Positions 26,263-35,735 of a stretch of DNA of 64,000 nucleotides are shown here, in pieces; position 1 is the first letter of the stretch, and every line of letters begins with the position of its first letter. The position numbers and the translations under genes were made by a program. The notes beneath the pieces were generated by a model. It was not told the DNA's origin and ran no database searches. It was given only the letters and a program-made list of their open reading frames with translations. Source of the stretch: Bog-756 sp963831535 (lineage in GTDB: Bacteria > Actinomycetota > Acidimicrobiia > Acidimicrobiales > RAAP-2). The stretch covers positions 331,978 to 395,977 of the forward strand of contig CAWHQP010000002.1 in assembly GCA_963831535.1 (NCBI GenBank). Direction: 5' to 3'.

Positions 26263-27516
26263 ATGACCGATCTACTGACGACCACCGAGGATCGGACGAT
26301 CACGGATCGGTTCTTCGCCACCCGGGCGCTCACCGAGTCCCTGGCCGGGCCGTTGTCGGCCGAGGACCAGACGGTCCAGTCCATGCCGGATGTGAGCCCC
26401 ACCAAGTGGCACCGCGCCCATACGTCGTGGTTCTTCGAGACGTTCCTGCTGGCCACCGAGTTGCCCGGCTACCAGCCTTTCCATCCCGCCTACGGCTACC
26501 TGTTCAACTCCTACTACGAAGGGGTGGGGGCGCGGTATCCCCGCCACGACCGGGGTCTCGTGTCCCGGCCCGGCGTCGAGGAAATCGCCGAGTACCGGCG
26601 CTTCGTCGACGAGTCCATGGCCACACTGCTGGAGGATGCCGCCGGGGCCCGGATCGCCCCGTTGATCGAGCTCGGCATCCAGCACGAGCAGCAACACCAG
26701 GAACTCCTCCTGATGGACATCAAGCACGTGCTGTCGCGCAACCCCCTGCTCCCCGCCTACGACGACCTCCGAACCGTTCCCGCCGGGCCCGCCCCGACCA
26801 CGACCTGGACCGAGTTCCCCGGGGGCATGGCCGAGATCGGACACTGCGGTGACGGCTTCAGTTTCGACAACGAGCTCCCCCGCCATCGGGTGTACCTCGG
26901 CGCCTTCGCCCTCGCCGACCGGCCGGTCTCCTGCGGGGAGTGGCTGGCCTTCATCGACGACGGCGGCTACCGGCGCCCCGAGCTGTGGCTGTCCGACGGG
27001 TGGGCGACCGTCCAGGACCAGCAGTGGGAGGCGCCGCTCTACTGGTCTGCGGTCGATGACGAGTGGCACGAGTTCACACTGGGTGGACCCATCACGGTCA
27101 ACCCGGGCCAACCGGTCTGCCACGTGAGCTACTACGAGGCCGACGCCTTCGCCCGCTGGGCCGGCCACCGGCTCCCCACCGAGGCCGAGTGGGAAGTGGT
27201 GGCGGCCCGCCACCCGGTCGGCGGTCACTTCCTCGATCAGACCCTCCTGCACCCCTCGCCCGGATCCGGACCGGCGGCCGGCCCCTATGGTGACGTCTGG
27301 CAGTGGACGTCCTCGGCCTACAGCCCCTACCCCGGCTTCCAAGCCGCCCCGGGCGCCGTCGGCGAGTACAACGGCAAGTTCATGGTCAACCAGTACGTGC
27401 TCCGGGGCGGTTCGTGTGTAACGCCTCCGGGCCACGTACGGACTACCTACCGGAACTTCTTCCCACCCTCGGCACGGTGGGCGTTCTCCGGCCTTCGGCT
27501 GGCCCGGAACGACTGA
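26263..27516 (+). CDS. egtB: Ergothioneine biosynthesis sulfoxide synthase EgtB
   Basis: The 417-residue protein starts at ATG 26263 after GGGAGGAGCGG. The N-terminal DinB-like domain supplies iron ligands: histidines in KWHRAHTSWFFETF (about 50-53) and QHEQQHQELLL (141, 145). The C-terminal FGE-sulfatase fold is marked by WTEFPGGMAEIG, NELPRHRVYLGAFALADRPV, RLPTEAEWE and VLRGGSCVTPPGHVRTTYRN. EgtB uses O2 to join hercynine with a thiol donor. Its substrate is made by EgtD, encoded 51 bases downstream. egtA, egtC and egtE are not in the window. Confidence 0.95.
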   Translation: MTDLLTTTEDRTITDRFFATRALTESLAGPLSAEDQTVQSMPDVSPTKWHRAHTSWFFETFLLATELPGYQPFHPAYGYLFNSYYEGVGARYPRHDRGLVSRPGVEEIAEYRRFVDESMATLLEDAAGARIAPLIELGIQHEQQHQELLLMDIKHVLSRNPLLPAYDDLRTVPAGPAPTTTWTEFPGGMAEIGHCGDGFSFDNELPRHRVYLGAFALADRPVSCGEWLAFIDDGGYRRPELWLSDGWATVQDQQWEAPLYWSAVDDEWHEFTLGGPITVNPGQPVCHVSYYEADAFARWAGHRLPTEAEWEVVAARHPVGGHFLDQTLLHPSPGSGPAAGPYGDVWQWTSSAYSPYPGFQAAPGAVGEYNGKFMVNQYVLRGGSCVTPPGHVRTTYRNFFPPSARWAFSGLRLARND

Positions 27517-27567
27517 CCGGGATCCCGTCATCCGTAACGACCATCGCGCCGAAGGAACCGTGCATCC

Positions 27568-28551
27568 ATGACCACCGTCATCCCCCCCACCATCGATGTC
27601 CACCTGTCCGGCAGCGACCTGCGCGGGGCCATGGAGCGTGACGTCCGGACCGGCCTGACCGCCGACCCCAAGAGCCTGCCGCCGGTGTACTTCTACGACG
27701 ACCGGGGCAGCCGACTGTTCGACGAAATCACCCGGCTCCCCGAGTACTACCCCACTCGGTCCGAGCGCTCCATCCTCGACGCCCACGCCGGGGACATCGC
27801 CCGGGGTTCCGGGGCCGACACCCTGGTGGAGTTGGGCGCCGGCACCTGCGACAAGTCCCGGCTGCTGCTCGACGCCATGCGCACGAACGGGACGCTGCAG
27901 CGCTTCGTCCCTCTCGATGTGAGCGACACCACCCTCTGGGAGGCGGCCACCGCACTGTCCGAGGAGTACCCCGGCGTGGCCGTGAGTGCGGTGGTCGGCG
28001 ACTTCCACCAGCACCTCGACCGGCTGCCCCACGACGGGACCCGGCTGTTCGCCTTCCTCGGAGGCACCATCGGGAATCTCGACCCCGCCCAGCGCCGTGA
28101 GTTCTACATCCAACTGGGCAAGGTGATGTCCATGGACGACCGCCTGCTCCTCGGGACCGATCTGGTGAAGGACCGGAACCGGCTGGTCAGCGCCTACGAC
28201 GACGACGCCGGCGTCACTGCCGAATTCAACCGCAACGTGCTCCGGGTGCTCAACCGCGAGCTGGGGGCCAACTTCGAACCCGACCGGTTCGAGCACGTGG
28301 CCCGCTGGAACGAGTCCGACCAGCGCATCGAGATGTGGCTGCGCTCGACGGGCGACCAGCGGATCACACTGACCGATCTCGATCTGGACCTGACCTTCGG
28401 GGCGGGCGAGGAGATGCTGACCGAGATCAGCACCAAGTTCTCGCCTGAGGCCCTCGCCGTCGAACTCAGCGAGTGCGGATTCGTGGTGGAGACGATGTGG
28501 CGCTCGGAGGGTGACGAGTTCCTCCTGACCATGGCCCGGCCCTCCTCGTAG
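27568..28551 (+). CDS. egtD: L-histidine N-alpha-methyltransferase EgtD
   Basis: The 327-residue SAM-dependent enzyme has the EgtD hallmarks: YFYDDRGSRLFDEITRLPEY near the start, the SAM loop LVELGAGTCDKSRLLL (about 86-101), and FAFLGGTIGNLDP. It trimethylates histidine to hercynine, the first step of ergothioneine synthesis. It follows egtB in the same operon; GAAGGAA precedes the ATG. Length matches the family. Confidence 0.96.
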   Translation: MTTVIPPTIDVHLSGSDLRGAMERDVRTGLTADPKSLPPVYFYDDRGSRLFDEITRLPEYYPTRSERSILDAHAGDIARGSGADTLVELGAGTCDKSRLLLDAMRTNGTLQRFVPLDVSDTTLWEAATALSEEYPGVAVSAVVGDFHQHLDRLPHDGTRLFAFLGGTIGNLDPAQRREFYIQLGKVMSMDDRLLLGTDLVKDRNRLVSAYDDDAGVTAEFNRNVLRVLNRELGANFEPDRFEHVARWNESDQRIEMWLRSTGDQRITLTDLDLDLTFGAGEEMLTEISTKFSPEALAVELSECGFVVETMWRSEGDEFLLTMARPSS

Positions 28552-28581
28552 TCGGCTGCAGCAGCGACCACCGGGTTCGGT

Positions 28582-29952
28582 TCAGCCGCCGAGCAGGTCC
28601 TTGAGGGCCGCCTCGATGGCCCGGTGGAAGGTCGGATAGGCGTAGATCATGTAGCGGAGCTCGGTGGTGGGCACGGCGGCGTGCACGGCGAGCGTGAGCA
28701 GGCCAAGGACCTCGCCGCCGGTCGGTCCCGCGGACGTGGCCCCGACCAGCACCCCACGCTCGGAGTCCTCGACCAGTTTGATGAACCCCCGGTTACCCGC
28801 CTTGTGGATCCATCCCCGGGTGGACTTGGGGATGGCGGCCGTGCCCACCCGCACCTGGATCCCCGCGTCCCGGGCGGCCTGCTCACTCAGGCCCACCGAG
28901 CCGATTTCAGGATCGGTGAAGGTGACCCGGGGAACCGCCCGGTAGTCGGCCGGGACCACCTGGCGGCCGAGGATGTCGTTGACCGCGATGTCCGCCTGGT
29001 ACATGGACATGTGGGTGAAGGCACCGTGGCCGACGGCGTCACCGATCGCCCACACGCCCGGCACCCCCTCCACCCGCATGTGGTCGTCGACGGGCAGGAA
29101 GCGGGCCGACTGGTCGAGGCCCAGGGACGCCACGTTCAGCTGGGCCAGGTCGGGCCGGCGGCCCGCAGCCACCAAGAGGCGCTCGGACACCACCGGCTCC
29201 CCGGCTCCGAGAGAGACGGCGAAGCGATGGCCGTCGTGGTGGACCGACGCCACGGCGACCCCGGTACGGACGTCGATCCCCTCGTCGGCGAATACCTCGG
29301 CCAGCAGCGCCCCCGCCTCGGGCTCCTCCGGACCGACCAGGCGCGGGCCGGCCTCCAGCACGGTCACCTGCGACCCGAAGCGGCGGAAGACCTGGGCCAG
29401 CTCCACGCCGATGGCACCACCTCCCAGCACGGTCAGTGAGCCGGGCACCTCCTCGGTCTCGATGGCCTCCCGGTTGGTCCAATAGGGGGTGTCGGCCAGG
29501 CCGGCCACCGGCGGGATCGATGGCCGGTTGCCGATGTTGATGACCACGGCCCGGGTGGCGTCGATGACCCGGTCCCCCACCACCACCTGGGTGGGCCCCT
29601 CGAGGCGACCCCATCCCCGCACGAGTCGCCCTCCTTTGTCCTCGAACCGCTTCACCGCCACGGCGTCGTCCCACGAGTCGGTGGCCTCCTCACGGATCCG
29701 GCGGGCCACCGTGGCCCACTCCGGGTCCACGGTGGCCGTACCGGCCATACCCGACACCCGCCCTGCCTCGGCCAGGAGGTCGGCGGCCCGGATCATCATC
29801 TTGGAGGGGACACACCCCCAGTAGGGGCACTCCCCTCCCAGCAGCTCCGCCTCCACACCGACCACGTCGAGGCCGGCCTCGGCCAGCCGCCCGGCTACGT
29901 CCTCGCCGCCCGGTCCCATGCCCACCACGATCACGTCGGCCTGTTCACTCAT
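28582..29952 (-). CDS. FAD-dependent pyridine nucleotide-disulfide oxidoreductase
   Basis: ATG 29952 has a strong AAAGGAG; 456 residues. FAD loop GMGPGGEDVAGRLAEAG, redox disulfide GGECPYWGCVPSK (CX4C), NAD(P) loop GGGAIGVELAQVFRRFGSQV, second FAD motif GVWAIGDAVG, and a C-terminal dimerisation domain are all present. In dihydrolipoamide dehydrogenase the C-terminus carries HAHPT, whose histidine is the catalytic base. Here the equivalent is YAYPTFHRA, so both histidines are tyrosines. That argues against a lipoamide substrate. Actinobacteria have several such relatives of unknown substrate. It is convergent with egtD. Confidence 0.88.
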   Translation of the reverse strand: MSEQADVIVVGMGPGGEDVAGRLAEAGLDVVGVEAELLGGECPYWGCVPSKMMIRAADLLAEAGRVSGMAGTATVDPEWATVARRIREEATDSWDDAVAVKRFEDKGGRLVRGWGRLEGPTQVVVGDRVIDATRAVVINIGNRPSIPPVAGLADTPYWTNREAIETEEVPGSLTVLGGGAIGVELAQVFRRFGSQVTVLEAGPRLVGPEEPEAGALLAEVFADEGIDVRTGVAVASVHHDGHRFAVSLGAGEPVVSERLLVAAGRRPDLAQLNVASLGLDQSARFLPVDDHMRVEGVPGVWAIGDAVGHGAFTHMSMYQADIAVNDILGRQVVPADYRAVPRVTFTDPEIGSVGLSEQAARDAGIQVRVGTAAIPKSTRGWIHKAGNRGFIKLVEDSERGVLVGATSAGPTGGEVLGLLTLAVHAAVPTTELRYMIYAYPTFHRAIEAALKDLLGG

Positions 29953-30095
29953 ACCTGGCTCCTTTGGGCTCGCCGGACTCCCGTCGTGGACTCCCTCTCG
30001 GTCCTCCACGCCGGCTCCCCCGGTTCTACCCGGTGACGGACGGGTCCGCACACGCGCCGGGGAACACCGGGCCCGGTTCCGGGGTTGAAGGGGAT

Positions 30096-30386
30096 ATGAC
30101 GATACGAGCGACATGGAACGGGGCCGTGCTGGCCGAGAGCGACCACACCGTGGTGGTGGAGGGGAACCACTACTTTCCCGCCGAGGACGTGCGCACCGAG
30201 TACTTCGAGGACAGCTCGAGCCACACCATCTGTCCCTGGAAGGGCGAGGCCAGCTACCGGAGCGTGGTGGTCGACGGGCAGCGCAACGACGACGCCGCCT
30301 GGTACTACCCCACGCCGAAGGACGCAGCCAAGGAGATCGCCGACAAGGTGGCCTTCTGGAAGGGTGTCACCGTAGACGAGGCCTGA
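30096..30386 (+). CDS. DUF427 protein
   Basis: The 96-residue cytosolic protein starts at ATG 30096 with GAAGGGG upstream. The family core is complete: MTIRATWNGAVLAES, VVVEGNHYFP, HTICPWKGEASYRSV and AAWYYPTPKDAAKEI. DUF427 is a small beta-rich fold of unproven function. It is divergent from the oxidoreductase and convergent with rlmB. Confidence 0.93.
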   Translation: MTIRATWNGAVLAESDHTVVVEGNHYFPAEDVRTEYFEDSSSHTICPWKGEASYRSVVVDGQRNDDAAWYYPTPKDAAKEIADKVAFWKGVTVDEA

Positions 30387-30408
30387 CCCGGTCTCTGCGG
30401 CCGGCAGT

Positions 30409-31356
30409 TCAGCCGGATCGCCGCCGGGCCACATCGAAGCAGGCGACGGCCCCGGCCGTGGCGACATTGAGCGAGGAGAGCGAACCGTGCTGGGGGATGG
30501 CGGCCAGCGCGTCGCAGCGTTTCCGGGTCAGCGTGGACAGTCCGGCTCCTTCTGAGCCCAGAACCAGGGCCACCGGTTGGTCGCCCAACGGGAGTTGGTC
30601 GAGCGATTGGGTGGCCTCCCCCACCAGACCCACCGACCACACCCCCAGCTGGGTGAGCTTCTGGAGGGCGGCTGGCACCCCGCCCACCAGGGCCATGGGG
30701 AGGTACTCGATGGCCCCGGCCGCCACCTTGGCCACCGTCGGCGAGAGGTGGGCCGATCGGTGCCGGGGCAGTACCACACCGGTCACCCCGGCGCACTCGG
30801 CGCTACGGAGCAGTGACCCGACATTGTGGGGATCGGTGATGCCGTCCAGGACCACGAGGAACGGCACGCGGCCCCGGCGGGTGGGCTGGCACAGCGCCTC
30901 GAGCGGCGTCTCCTCCACGGGCCGGGCCAGCGCCACCACTCCCTGGGCGGCATCGGTGCGGGCCACCGAGTCGATCCGGCGGCGGGACACGTACTCGATG
31001 CGCACCCGGCGGGCGGCGGCCAGGGCTTCGATCTCGTCGAGGATGGGGGCGGCGTCCATGCCCTCGGCCAGGAGCAGGGATGTCACCGCCCGGCGGTTGG
31101 CCCTGAGCAGTTCCCGGACGGCCTGACGGCCCTCCACCTGGTCTCCTCCCAGTCCGGCCGGGGCCGATGCCCCCCGGACCCGCGCGTCGGGGGTCGTTCG
31201 GCCACCGCCCCGGGTCGTCCCGCGACGCGGCGGTGCACCCTTGTGGACGCCGCCCCGCGAGCCGGACCCCCGAGACGAGCCCGCCGTCGACCGACCCCGG
31301 CCCGAGCCACCCCGCGCCGGCTTCCCCCGTCCCCCGGTGTTCTTCGGCGGGGTCAC
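30409..31356 (-). CDS. rlmB: 23S rRNA 2'-O-methyltransferase RlmB-like (SpoU/TrmH family)
   Basis: The 315-residue protein has an N-terminal tail of about 75 Gly/Arg-rich residues, then the substrate-binding domain (EGRQAVRELLRANRRAV). The knotted SPOUT methyltransferase domain has its three motifs: DPHNVGSLLRSAECAG, VLGSEGAGL and SLNVATAGAV. It should methylate a 23S rRNA ribose (G2251 in E. coli RlmB). The basic tail is common in actinobacterial copies. The start overlaps the ispF stop by 4 bases. Confidence 0.92.
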   Translation of the reverse strand: MTPPKNTGGRGKPARGGSGRGRSTAGSSRGSGSRGGVHKGAPPRRGTTRGGGRTTPDARVRGASAPAGLGGDQVEGRQAVRELLRANRRAVTSLLLAEGMDAAPILDEIEALAAARRVRIEYVSRRRIDSVARTDAAQGVVALARPVEETPLEALCQPTRRGRVPFLVVLDGITDPHNVGSLLRSAECAGVTGVVLPRHRSAHLSPTVAKVAAGAIEYLPMALVGGVPAALQKLTQLGVWSVGLVGEATQSLDQLPLGDQPVALVLGSEGAGLSTLTRKRCDALAAIPQHGSLSSLNVATAGAVACFDVARRRSG

Positions 31357-31901
31357 GGCGTACCTCGGGTCCCTTCGCCCGAGCGGGCCCGGAGCAGGAC
31401 GACCGCGGTGCAGGCGATGCCCTCGGTCCGGCCCAGGGCCCCGAGCCCCTCGGCCCGGGTGGCCTTGACGTTGACCGGTGCCCCGAGCACCGCGCCCACC
31501 CGTTCCGCCATCAGTGCCGTGAATGGCGCCAGCTTCGGCTGCTCGGCCACCACTGTGCAGTCGGCGTTGACCGGCATCCAGCCGGCGGCTCCGGCCAACG
31601 CCACCATCCCGGCCAGGATGGCCATGCTGTCAGCCCCGCGCCATCGGGGATCGGTGTCGGGTGCATGGCGACCGAGGTCGCCGAGTCCGGCGGCACCGAG
31701 TACGGCATCGGCGACGGCGTGGGCCACGGCGTCGGCGTCGCTGTGCCCCTCGAGTCCCCTCGCCCCGTCGCCGGTGACGGTGACCCCGCCCAGGATCAAC
31801 GGCCGACCGGTCCGGTCGGCGAACCGGTGGAAGTCGATTCCCTGGCCGATCCGGAACGTCGGCGGGGAGGCGGATCCGGTTCCCCCGTGTCCCTCACTCA
31901 C
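31353..31901 (-). CDS. ispF: 2-C-methyl-D-erythritol 2,4-cyclodiphosphate synthase IspF
   Basis: GTG 31901 overlaps the ispD stop and has GGAGG 7 bases upstream; 182 residues, with about 15 extra at the N-terminus. Metal ligands are seen in GQGIDFHRF (Asp and His) and HSDADAVAHAVADAVLG, with downstream ADCTVVAEQPKLAP and KATRAEGLGALGRTEGIA. It is the fifth enzyme of the MEP isoprenoid pathway and makes MEcPP. The length and motifs are intact. Confidence 0.95.
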   Translation of the reverse strand: MSEGHGGTGSASPPTFRIGQGIDFHRFADRTGRPLILGGVTVTGDGARGLEGHSDADAVAHAVADAVLGAAGLGDLGRHAPDTDPRWRGADSMAILAGMVALAGAAGWMPVNADCTVVAEQPKLAPFTALMAERVGAVLGAPVNVKATRAEGLGALGRTEGIACTAVVLLRARSGEGTRGTP

Positions 31902-32560
31902 CGCAGCACCTCCACCATCAGCGCCTCGGCCAGACCGAGATCCTCGTGGCGGGTGATCTTCAGGTTCCGCGGGTCGCCGGGAACCGTACGGACGGCCACG
32001 CCCAGCCGCTCCACCAGGCCGGCGTCGTCGGTGGACTGGCCGCCCTCCCGGTGGGCCTCCCGCAGGACGGTCGCCGAGAAGGCCTGGGGCGTCTGCACGG
32101 TCACCAGGCCGTCCCGGTCCACCGTGGACAGGACCACGTCGTCCGCGATGCGCTTGAGGGTGTCCGAGACGGGCAGCACAGGGATGGCGCACAGGGCCCC
32201 GCCGGCCAGCACCGCCTCCACCACGGCGGTGAACAGCGACGGGGCCGCCAGTGGTCGGGCGGCGTCGTGGACGACGATGACATCGGCGTCGTCGGGTACG
32301 ACACCGAGACCGGCCCGCACCGAGTCGGCGCGGGACGCGCCACCGATCACCAGGCGATCCGCACCCCAGCGTGCAGGGCCACCTGGCCCGTCTCCGCCGG
32401 TCGCATTCGCGTCGGCACCGGCCCCCTCGGGGACCACGAGGACGACCCCGTCGGCCGCCGAGCGGGCCGCCTCCACCGACCACGCCGCCATCGGTCTCCC
32501 GGCCAGGTGGAGAAACTGCTTGGGACCTCCGAAACGGCGACCCGATCCGCCTGCCACCAC
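31898..32560 (-). CDS. ispD: 2-C-methyl-D-erythritol 4-phosphate cytidylyltransferase IspD, start unclear
   Basis: The CTP-binding loop VVAGGSGRRFGGPKQF, VVHDAARPL, TVQTPQAF and STDDAGLVERLG identify IspD, third step of the MEP pathway. The nearest in-frame start is GTG 32560, which begins inside the first beta strand. The expected residues before it (VWAI) are encoded immediately upstream, but no ATG, GTG or TTG precedes them before the carD stop. Either a CTG overlapping that stop is used (CTGA at about 32590) or a base is wrong in this sequence. Confidence 0.9.
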   Translation of the reverse strand: MVAGGSGRRFGGPKQFLHLAGRPMAAWSVEAARSAADGVVLVVPEGAGADANATGGDGPGGPARWGADRLVIGGASRADSVRAGLGVVPDDADVIVVHDAARPLAAPSLFTAVVEAVLAGGALCAIPVLPVSDTLKRIADDVVLSTVDRDGLVTVQTPQAFSATVLREAHREGGQSTDDAGLVERLGVAVRTVPGDPRNLKITRHEDLGLAEALMVEVLR

Positions 32561-32586
32561 GATGGCCCAGACGGACCCCGTTCGGC

Positions 32587-33066
32587 TCAGGGCAGCGCCT
32601 CGTTCAGCCGAACCTCGGCGGTCTCCTCATCGACGCCCAGGGCAAAGGTCAGCTCCGACACCAGAATCTGGCGGGCCCGCTGCAACATGCGCTTCTCGCC
32701 GGCGGAAAGTCCCTTGTCCTTGTCGCGGATGGACAGGTTCCGCACCACTTCGGCCACCTGGTAGATGTCGCCGGAACGCAGCTTCTCGGAGTGGTTCTTG
32801 TACCGGCGCGACCAGTTGGTCGGCATCCGCGCCTCCTTCTTGCGGAGGACGGCGAAGACCTCTTCCACCTCTTCGTCGTTGATAACCTCCCGCAGACCGA
32901 CGCCCTCGGTGTTGTCGGCCGGGACCATGAGGGTCAGGTCGCCGTAGGCCAGCCGGAGCACCAGGTACTCCTGTTTCTTGCCGAACGCCTCTTTGGTCTC
33001 TCGTCGTTCGACCACCGCCGCGCCATGGTGCGGATAGACGACCTTGTCACCGATGTCGAACACCAT
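32587..33066 (-). CDS. carD: CarD-family RNA polymerase-binding regulator
   Basis: The 159-residue protein starts at ATG 33066 with AGGAGGA directly upstream. The N-terminal Tudor-like RNAP-interaction domain is VFDIGDKVVYPHHGAAVVE, and the C-terminal helical DNA-binding domain includes NWSRRYKNHSEKLRSGDIYQVAEV. CarD stabilises open complexes at rRNA and other promoters and is essential in mycobacteria. It sits upstream of ispD exactly as in mycobacteria. Its own promoter probably lies in the 134-bp gap after disA. Confidence 0.96.
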   Translation of the reverse strand: MVFDIGDKVVYPHHGAAVVERRETKEAFGKKQEYLVLRLAYGDLTLMVPADNTEGVGLREVINDEEVEEVFAVLRKKEARMPTNWSRRYKNHSEKLRSGDIYQVAEVVRNLSIRDKDKGLSAGEKRMLQRARQILVSELTFALGVDEETAEVRLNEALP

Positions 33067-33200
33067 TCCTCCTGGCGTTGCGTGCTGATCCCGGGCTGGT
33101 GAGCTCGATCGGGACCGCGTAGGGAGCACGCCATGGTACACGGTGCCGGCACCCGGCCCGACCGGGGCCCCGCCACCAGGGTGCGGACGGGGCCCGGCCC

Positions 33201-34355
33201 CTACTGGTAGCGCTCGAAGATGCTGGCTTCGGCCAGGCGAGCCAGCCCGTTCTTGACCGAGTGGGCCCGGGCCTCCCCTACCCCCTCCACCTGCTCGAGG
33301 TCGACCAGCGACGCCCGCATGATCTGCTGGAGGTTGACGAACCGGTCCACGATCCGCTCGATGATGGTGTCGGAGAACCGGGGCAGCCGGTAGAGCAACC
33401 GGTACCCCCGCGGCTCCACACCGGACTCGGAATCGTGGAACGAGCCCGGGAGGCCGAGGATCTGGGCCACCCTTTGGGAGTCCTGCAGCTGGTCCGCCGG
33501 CAGCTGGCTCAGCTGCTCGACCACCCGGTCGACAACGGCCAGGCGGTCGCGTCCTTTGACCGGTGGGAGGCGCAGGTAGTCCCGCACCACCAGGTGCAGG
33601 GTCGGGGCCACGCCGTCCACCAGTTCGGCCGACTGCAGGCCGACCAGTCGCCCGTCGTCGCCCAGCTCGACCAGGTAGCCCTCCACCTCCTCGGCGATGC
33701 GGAGCAGCATCTCCGCCGCCTGGACCACACCGACCACATCGCCCACCGATACGGTGTCTTCTACCTCCAGGGTCGACAGTGCCGACAGTGCCACGTCGAA
33801 CCGGCTGCGGAAGTGCTGCATGGTGGCCAGGGCCTGGTCGGTGCGGTCGTGCAACCACCCGGTCGGCTGGACGGTGTGCTTGAGGTCGTTGCGGTAGACG
33901 GCGATCACCGACATGGCGGCCGAAACCGACAGCACGGGAACGTCGATGGACCTGGCCACCCGTTCGGCCGTCCGGTGCCGGGTACCCGTCTCCGTCGTGG
34001 GGATGGTGGCCTTGGGCATGAGGTGGACGTTGGCCCGAGCGATACGGGAGGCGTCCGGGGCGAGGATGATGGCCCCGTCCATCTTGGCCAGTTCCGAGAG
34101 GCGTTGGGGACTGAACTCGGCGTCGAGGAGGAAACCACCCGAGCAGATGGAGAGCACACCCGGTCCGTCCCCCACCACGACGAGGGCCCCACGTTTGGCC
34201 CGCAGGATGCGATCGAGCCCGTCCCGCAACGGACGGCCTGGAGCGGCCATGGCCAGAGCGTCACTGAGTGGCGAGCTCTGGCGGGCGGTCACAGACGAAT
34301 CGGTACCCGGACCCGCCCGGGGTCGGCCCCGGATCCGGAGCCTGCGCTCAGACAT
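33201..34355 (-). CDS. disA: DNA integrity scanning diadenylate cyclase DisA
   Basis: The 384-residue protein has the DAC active-site motifs DGA (about 93-95, in MDGAIIL) and RHR (126-128, in GTRHRTAER). A central helical spine and a C-terminal helix-hairpin-helix DNA-binding domain (LEQVEGVGEARAHSVKNGL) follow. It makes cyclic di-AMP while scanning DNA for branched structures. The first 30 or so residues are basic and not conserved, so a later start is possible. It overlaps radA by 8 bases; radA-disA coupling is conserved across Gram-positives. Confidence 0.95.
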   Translation of the reverse strand: MSERRLRIRGRPRAGPGTDSSVTARQSSPLSDALAMAAPGRPLRDGLDRILRAKRGALVVVGDGPGVLSICSGGFLLDAEFSPQRLSELAKMDGAIILAPDASRIARANVHLMPKATIPTTETGTRHRTAERVARSIDVPVLSVSAAMSVIAVYRNDLKHTVQPTGWLHDRTDQALATMQHFRSRFDVALSALSTLEVEDTVSVGDVVGVVQAAEMLLRIAEEVEGYLVELGDDGRLVGLQSAELVDGVAPTLHLVVRDYLRLPPVKGRDRLAVVDRVVEQLSQLPADQLQDSQRVAQILGLPGSFHDSESGVEPRGYRLLYRLPRFSDTIIERIVDRFVNLQQIMRASLVDLEQVEGVGEARAHSVKNGLARLAEASIFERYQ

Positions 34356-35735
34356 TCTCCTCGGTGGCCAACCACAGGACGGCCTGAGCCACGCTGTCCA
34401 CCCGGATCAGCTCGACCCCGGGTGGGCCGTACGGCGCCGACGTGGGCACCGCCACGCGCTCGAAACCGAGGCGGGCGCACTCCTCCAGCCGGCGGGGCAG
34501 GTTGGTGACCTGGCGGACCTCGCCGGCCAGACCCACTTCGCCCACCGCGGCCAGGTTGGCCGGCAGGGCCACCCCGGTGGCCGCCGAGGCCACGGCCAGC
34601 GCCACGGCCAGGTCGGCGGCCGGGCTCGGTCACCTTGATCCCCCCGGCCACCGAGGCGAAGACGTCCATCCCCATGACGGCCAGGCCGGCGTAGCGGTTC
34701 AGCACGGCCAGCATCATGCCCAGGCGACCGTTGTCGAGGCCCACGACCGTCCGCTTGGGTTGGGCCTGCCCCTGGTGGGTCACCAGGGCCTGGAGCTCCA
34801 CCACCAGGGTGCGGCGGCCCTGGATGGCCGGGAGGACCACGCCGCCGGGCACGCCGACCAGACGGTCTCCGAGGAGGAGCCGGCCCGGGTCGTCGACCGG
34901 CTTGAGGCCCTGGTCACCCATTTCGAACAGCCCCAGCTCACCGGTGGGACCGAACCGGTGCTTCACCGCCTGGAGGAGACGGATGGCGTGGTGCCGATCA
35001 CCCTCGAAGCTCAACACGGTGTCCACCATGTGCTCGAGGGCCCGAGGGCCGGCCAGCGAGCCGTCCTTGGTCACGTGACCGACGAGCACGGTGGCCACCC
35101 CTCGGGTCTTGGCCAGGCTCACCAGCTGGTCGGCGCACTCGCGTACCTGGGTGACGCTGCCGGGTACCCCGGTGGTCCGCCGCTCGCCGGGCTGGGTGGG
35201 CCCGATCGACACGGCCTGGATGGAGTCCACCACCACCAGATCGGGCTGCGCCTCGGTCACGCCGGCGATCACGGCACCCACGTCGGTGACCGGGAGGATG
35301 AGCAGCCCCGGGGGGATGGGGCCCAGCCGCTCGGCCCGCAGGCGGACCTGGTGGGCCGACTCCTCCGCCGAGACGAGCAGGACCCGGTGCACCGGCCGCG
35401 GCCCGGGCCGCCAGCACCTGCAGGAGCAGAGTGGACTTGCCGATGCCGGGCTCGCCGCCGAGCAGGGTGACCGACCCGGGCACCAGCCCGCCCGAGAGCA
35501 CCCGGTCGAACTCCTCCACCCCGGTGGGGATAACGGCGGCCTCGGACACGTCCACCGCGGACAACTGGAGCGGCATCGTCTCGAGGCCCAGGGCGTCGAC
35601 CGCCTGGACCAGGGAACCGAGCTGGGCCTCCTCCACCAGGGTGTTCCACTCCCCGCAAGTCGGGCACCTCCCCGCCCACCGGGCGGTCGTCGACCCGCAG
35701 TCCATGCAGCGGTGGCGCTTCGCGGTCTTGGCCAT
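34348..35735 (-). CDS. radA: DNA repair protein RadA, frame broken twice
   Basis: The product starts at ATG 35735 with the zinc finger CMDCGSTTARWAGRCPTCGEW and RecA-type Walker A GGEPGIGKST. Near 35390 the frame shifts to HRVLLVSAEES, continuing through VVVDSIQAV and the RadA-specific GHVTKDGSLAGPR. Near 34621 it shifts again into ADLAVALAVASA through PANLAAVGEVGLAGEVRQV to the end (Lon-like domain). Removing one base at each site gives 461 residues, the normal RadA length. At the second site CCCGGCC reads correctly as CCCGCC or CCGGCC. I treat it as a functional gene with sequence errors. Confidence 0.9.

Noticed and set aside
26272..28296. 674-codon minus-strand open frame across egtB and egtD
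   Set aside because: It lies wholly antisense to two well-identified enzymes and its composition (Gly, Val, His, Gln-rich repeats) is that of a shadow frame.
28582..29952. Dihydrolipoamide dehydrogenase (lpdA) as the name of the flavoenzyme
   Set aside because: The C-terminal catalytic HAHPT box is replaced by YAYPT and no 2-oxoacid dehydrogenase genes are nearby, so the specific name is not supported.
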